Shown piece by piece: positions 6,640 through 7,096 of a stretch of DNA of 7,096 nt. The notes under the pieces are model-generated. The model saw only the letters and a program-made list of their open reading frames with translations, was not told the DNA's origin and made no database searches. Every line of letters begins with the position of its first letter. Position 1 is the first letter of the stretch. The DNA comes from Actinomycetota bacterium (GTDB taxonomy: Bacteria; Actinomycetota; Actinomycetes; Mycobacteriales; Mycobacteriaceae), in NCBI GenBank assembly GCA_005787665.1, contig SYAB01000364.1:1-7096 (forward strand). The letters run 5' to 3'. Position numbers and translations under genes: made by a program.

Positions 6640-7096
6640 CCATCATCGAGGCGGCCAGTCAGTCGCGGACGTTTCGCCGCGCCTGGGGTGATCTGATCGG
6701 CGGGTTCCGCAAGCGCGAACTGTGGTTCCACCTGGGTTGGCAGGACATCAAGCAGAAGTACCGCCGATCGGTGCTCGGCCCGTTCTGGATCACCATCGCC
6801 ACCGGCACCACCGCCGTCGCGATGGGACTGCTCTACGCCACGCTGTTCAAGATCCCGCTCTCCGAACATCTGCCCTATGTGACGTTGGGCCTGATCATCT
6901 GGAACATGATCAACGCCTCCATCCTTGAGGGGTCGGAGGTGTTCATCGCCAACGAGGGCCTCATCAAACAACTTCCAACCCCGTTGAGCGTGCACGTCTA
7001 CCGGCTGGTGTGGCGGCAGATGATTCTGTTCGCCCACAACATCGTGATCTTCGTCGTCATCGCGGTCATCTATCCCAAGCCGTGGTCGTGGGCCGA
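6636..7096 (+). CDS. wzm: Galactan-export ABC transporter permease Wzm/RfbD (Rv3783 homologue), 3' truncated by the window
   Basis: Only the first 153 residues plus two bases lie in the window; the family is about 280 aa, so this is a window edge and not a broken gene. It is an ABC-2-type polysaccharide-export permease. Residues 1-28 are a cytoplasmic tail. The amphipathic, basic segment ELWFHLGWQDIKQKYRRS (28-45) leads into VLGPFWITIA (46-55), the typical entry to the first membrane helix in Wzm/TagG proteins. Hydrophobic spans are about 48-70, 80-96 and 128-146, with NEGLIKQLPTPLS (106-118), a conserved cytoplasmic coupling-loop sequence, between the second and third. The dimer forms the channel for lipid-linked galactan with Wzt as its ATPase. 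The ATG overlaps the glfT1 stop as ATGA, and GGTGGCGGG just upstream may serve as ribosome binding site. Confidence 0.93.
   Translation, partial: MTIIEAASQSRTFRRAWGDLIGGFRKRELWFHLGWQDIKQKYRRSVLGPFWITIATGTTAVAMGLLYATLFKIPLSEHLPYVTLGLIIWNMINASILEGSEVFIANEGLIKQLPTPLSVHVYRLVWRQMILFAHNIVIFVVIAVIYPKPWSWA

Noticed and set aside
1..7096. Mobile elements, CRISPR arrays, phage or toxin-antitoxin genes
   Set aside because: None seen on either strand. No direct repeat arrays, transposase motifs or compositional breaks, and all of the long coding regions belong to a known mycobacterial neighbourhood.

Overview
The window looks like chromosomal DNA from a mycobacterium, probably a non-tuberculous, Mycolicibacterium-like species. 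The DNA is strongly GC-rich, GTG and TTG starts are common, and gene order and protein sequences match, from memory, the Mycobacterium tuberculosis segment Rv3777 to Rv3783. No database search was possible. I see no sign of horizontal transfer, insertion sequences, CRISPR arrays or phage genes.

Layout. Positions 52-138 hold a tRNA-Ser(UGA) gene on the minus strand. An NAD(P)H:quinone oxidoreductase of the PIG3 type (184-1158, +) follows, divergent from the tRNA. It converges, with a 6-bp gap, on a class V aminotransferase-fold protein (1165-2361, -) that lacks the PLP lysine. A 57-bp divergent intergenic region (2362-2418) appears to carry overlapping -10 elements for both directions. To its right a plus-strand gene cluster begins: a multi-spanning GT-C-like membrane glycosyltransferase (2419-4395), the bacterial proteasome activator Bpa/PafE (4392-4898), the galactan-export ABC ATPase Wzt/RfbE (4913-5725), galactofuranosyltransferase GlfT1 (5722-6639) and the start of the ABC permease Wzm/RfbD (6636 to the window end, truncated).

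How the genes work together. GlfT1 adds the first galactofuranose residues to the decaprenyl-diphosphate-GlcNAc-Rha primer at the cytoplasmic face. The Wzm/Wzt pair is believed to flip the lipid-linked galactan to the periplasm for assembly of arabinogalactan. The membrane protein at the head of the cluster has been linked to polyprenyl-phosphate-mannose synthesis, also an envelope pathway. Three of the four junctions are 4-base stop/start overlaps (ATGA, GTGA, ATGA) and the fourth gap is 14 bases, so the five genes are probably co-transcribed and translationally coupled. The proteasome activator is the functional outsider.

I found no wholly new system. The points most worth a second look are the aminotransferase-like protein without its catalytic lysine, the apparent symmetric bidirectional promoter with a leaderless GTG start, the proteasome activator inside a galactan operon, and a U-U mismatch in the tRNA acceptor stem.
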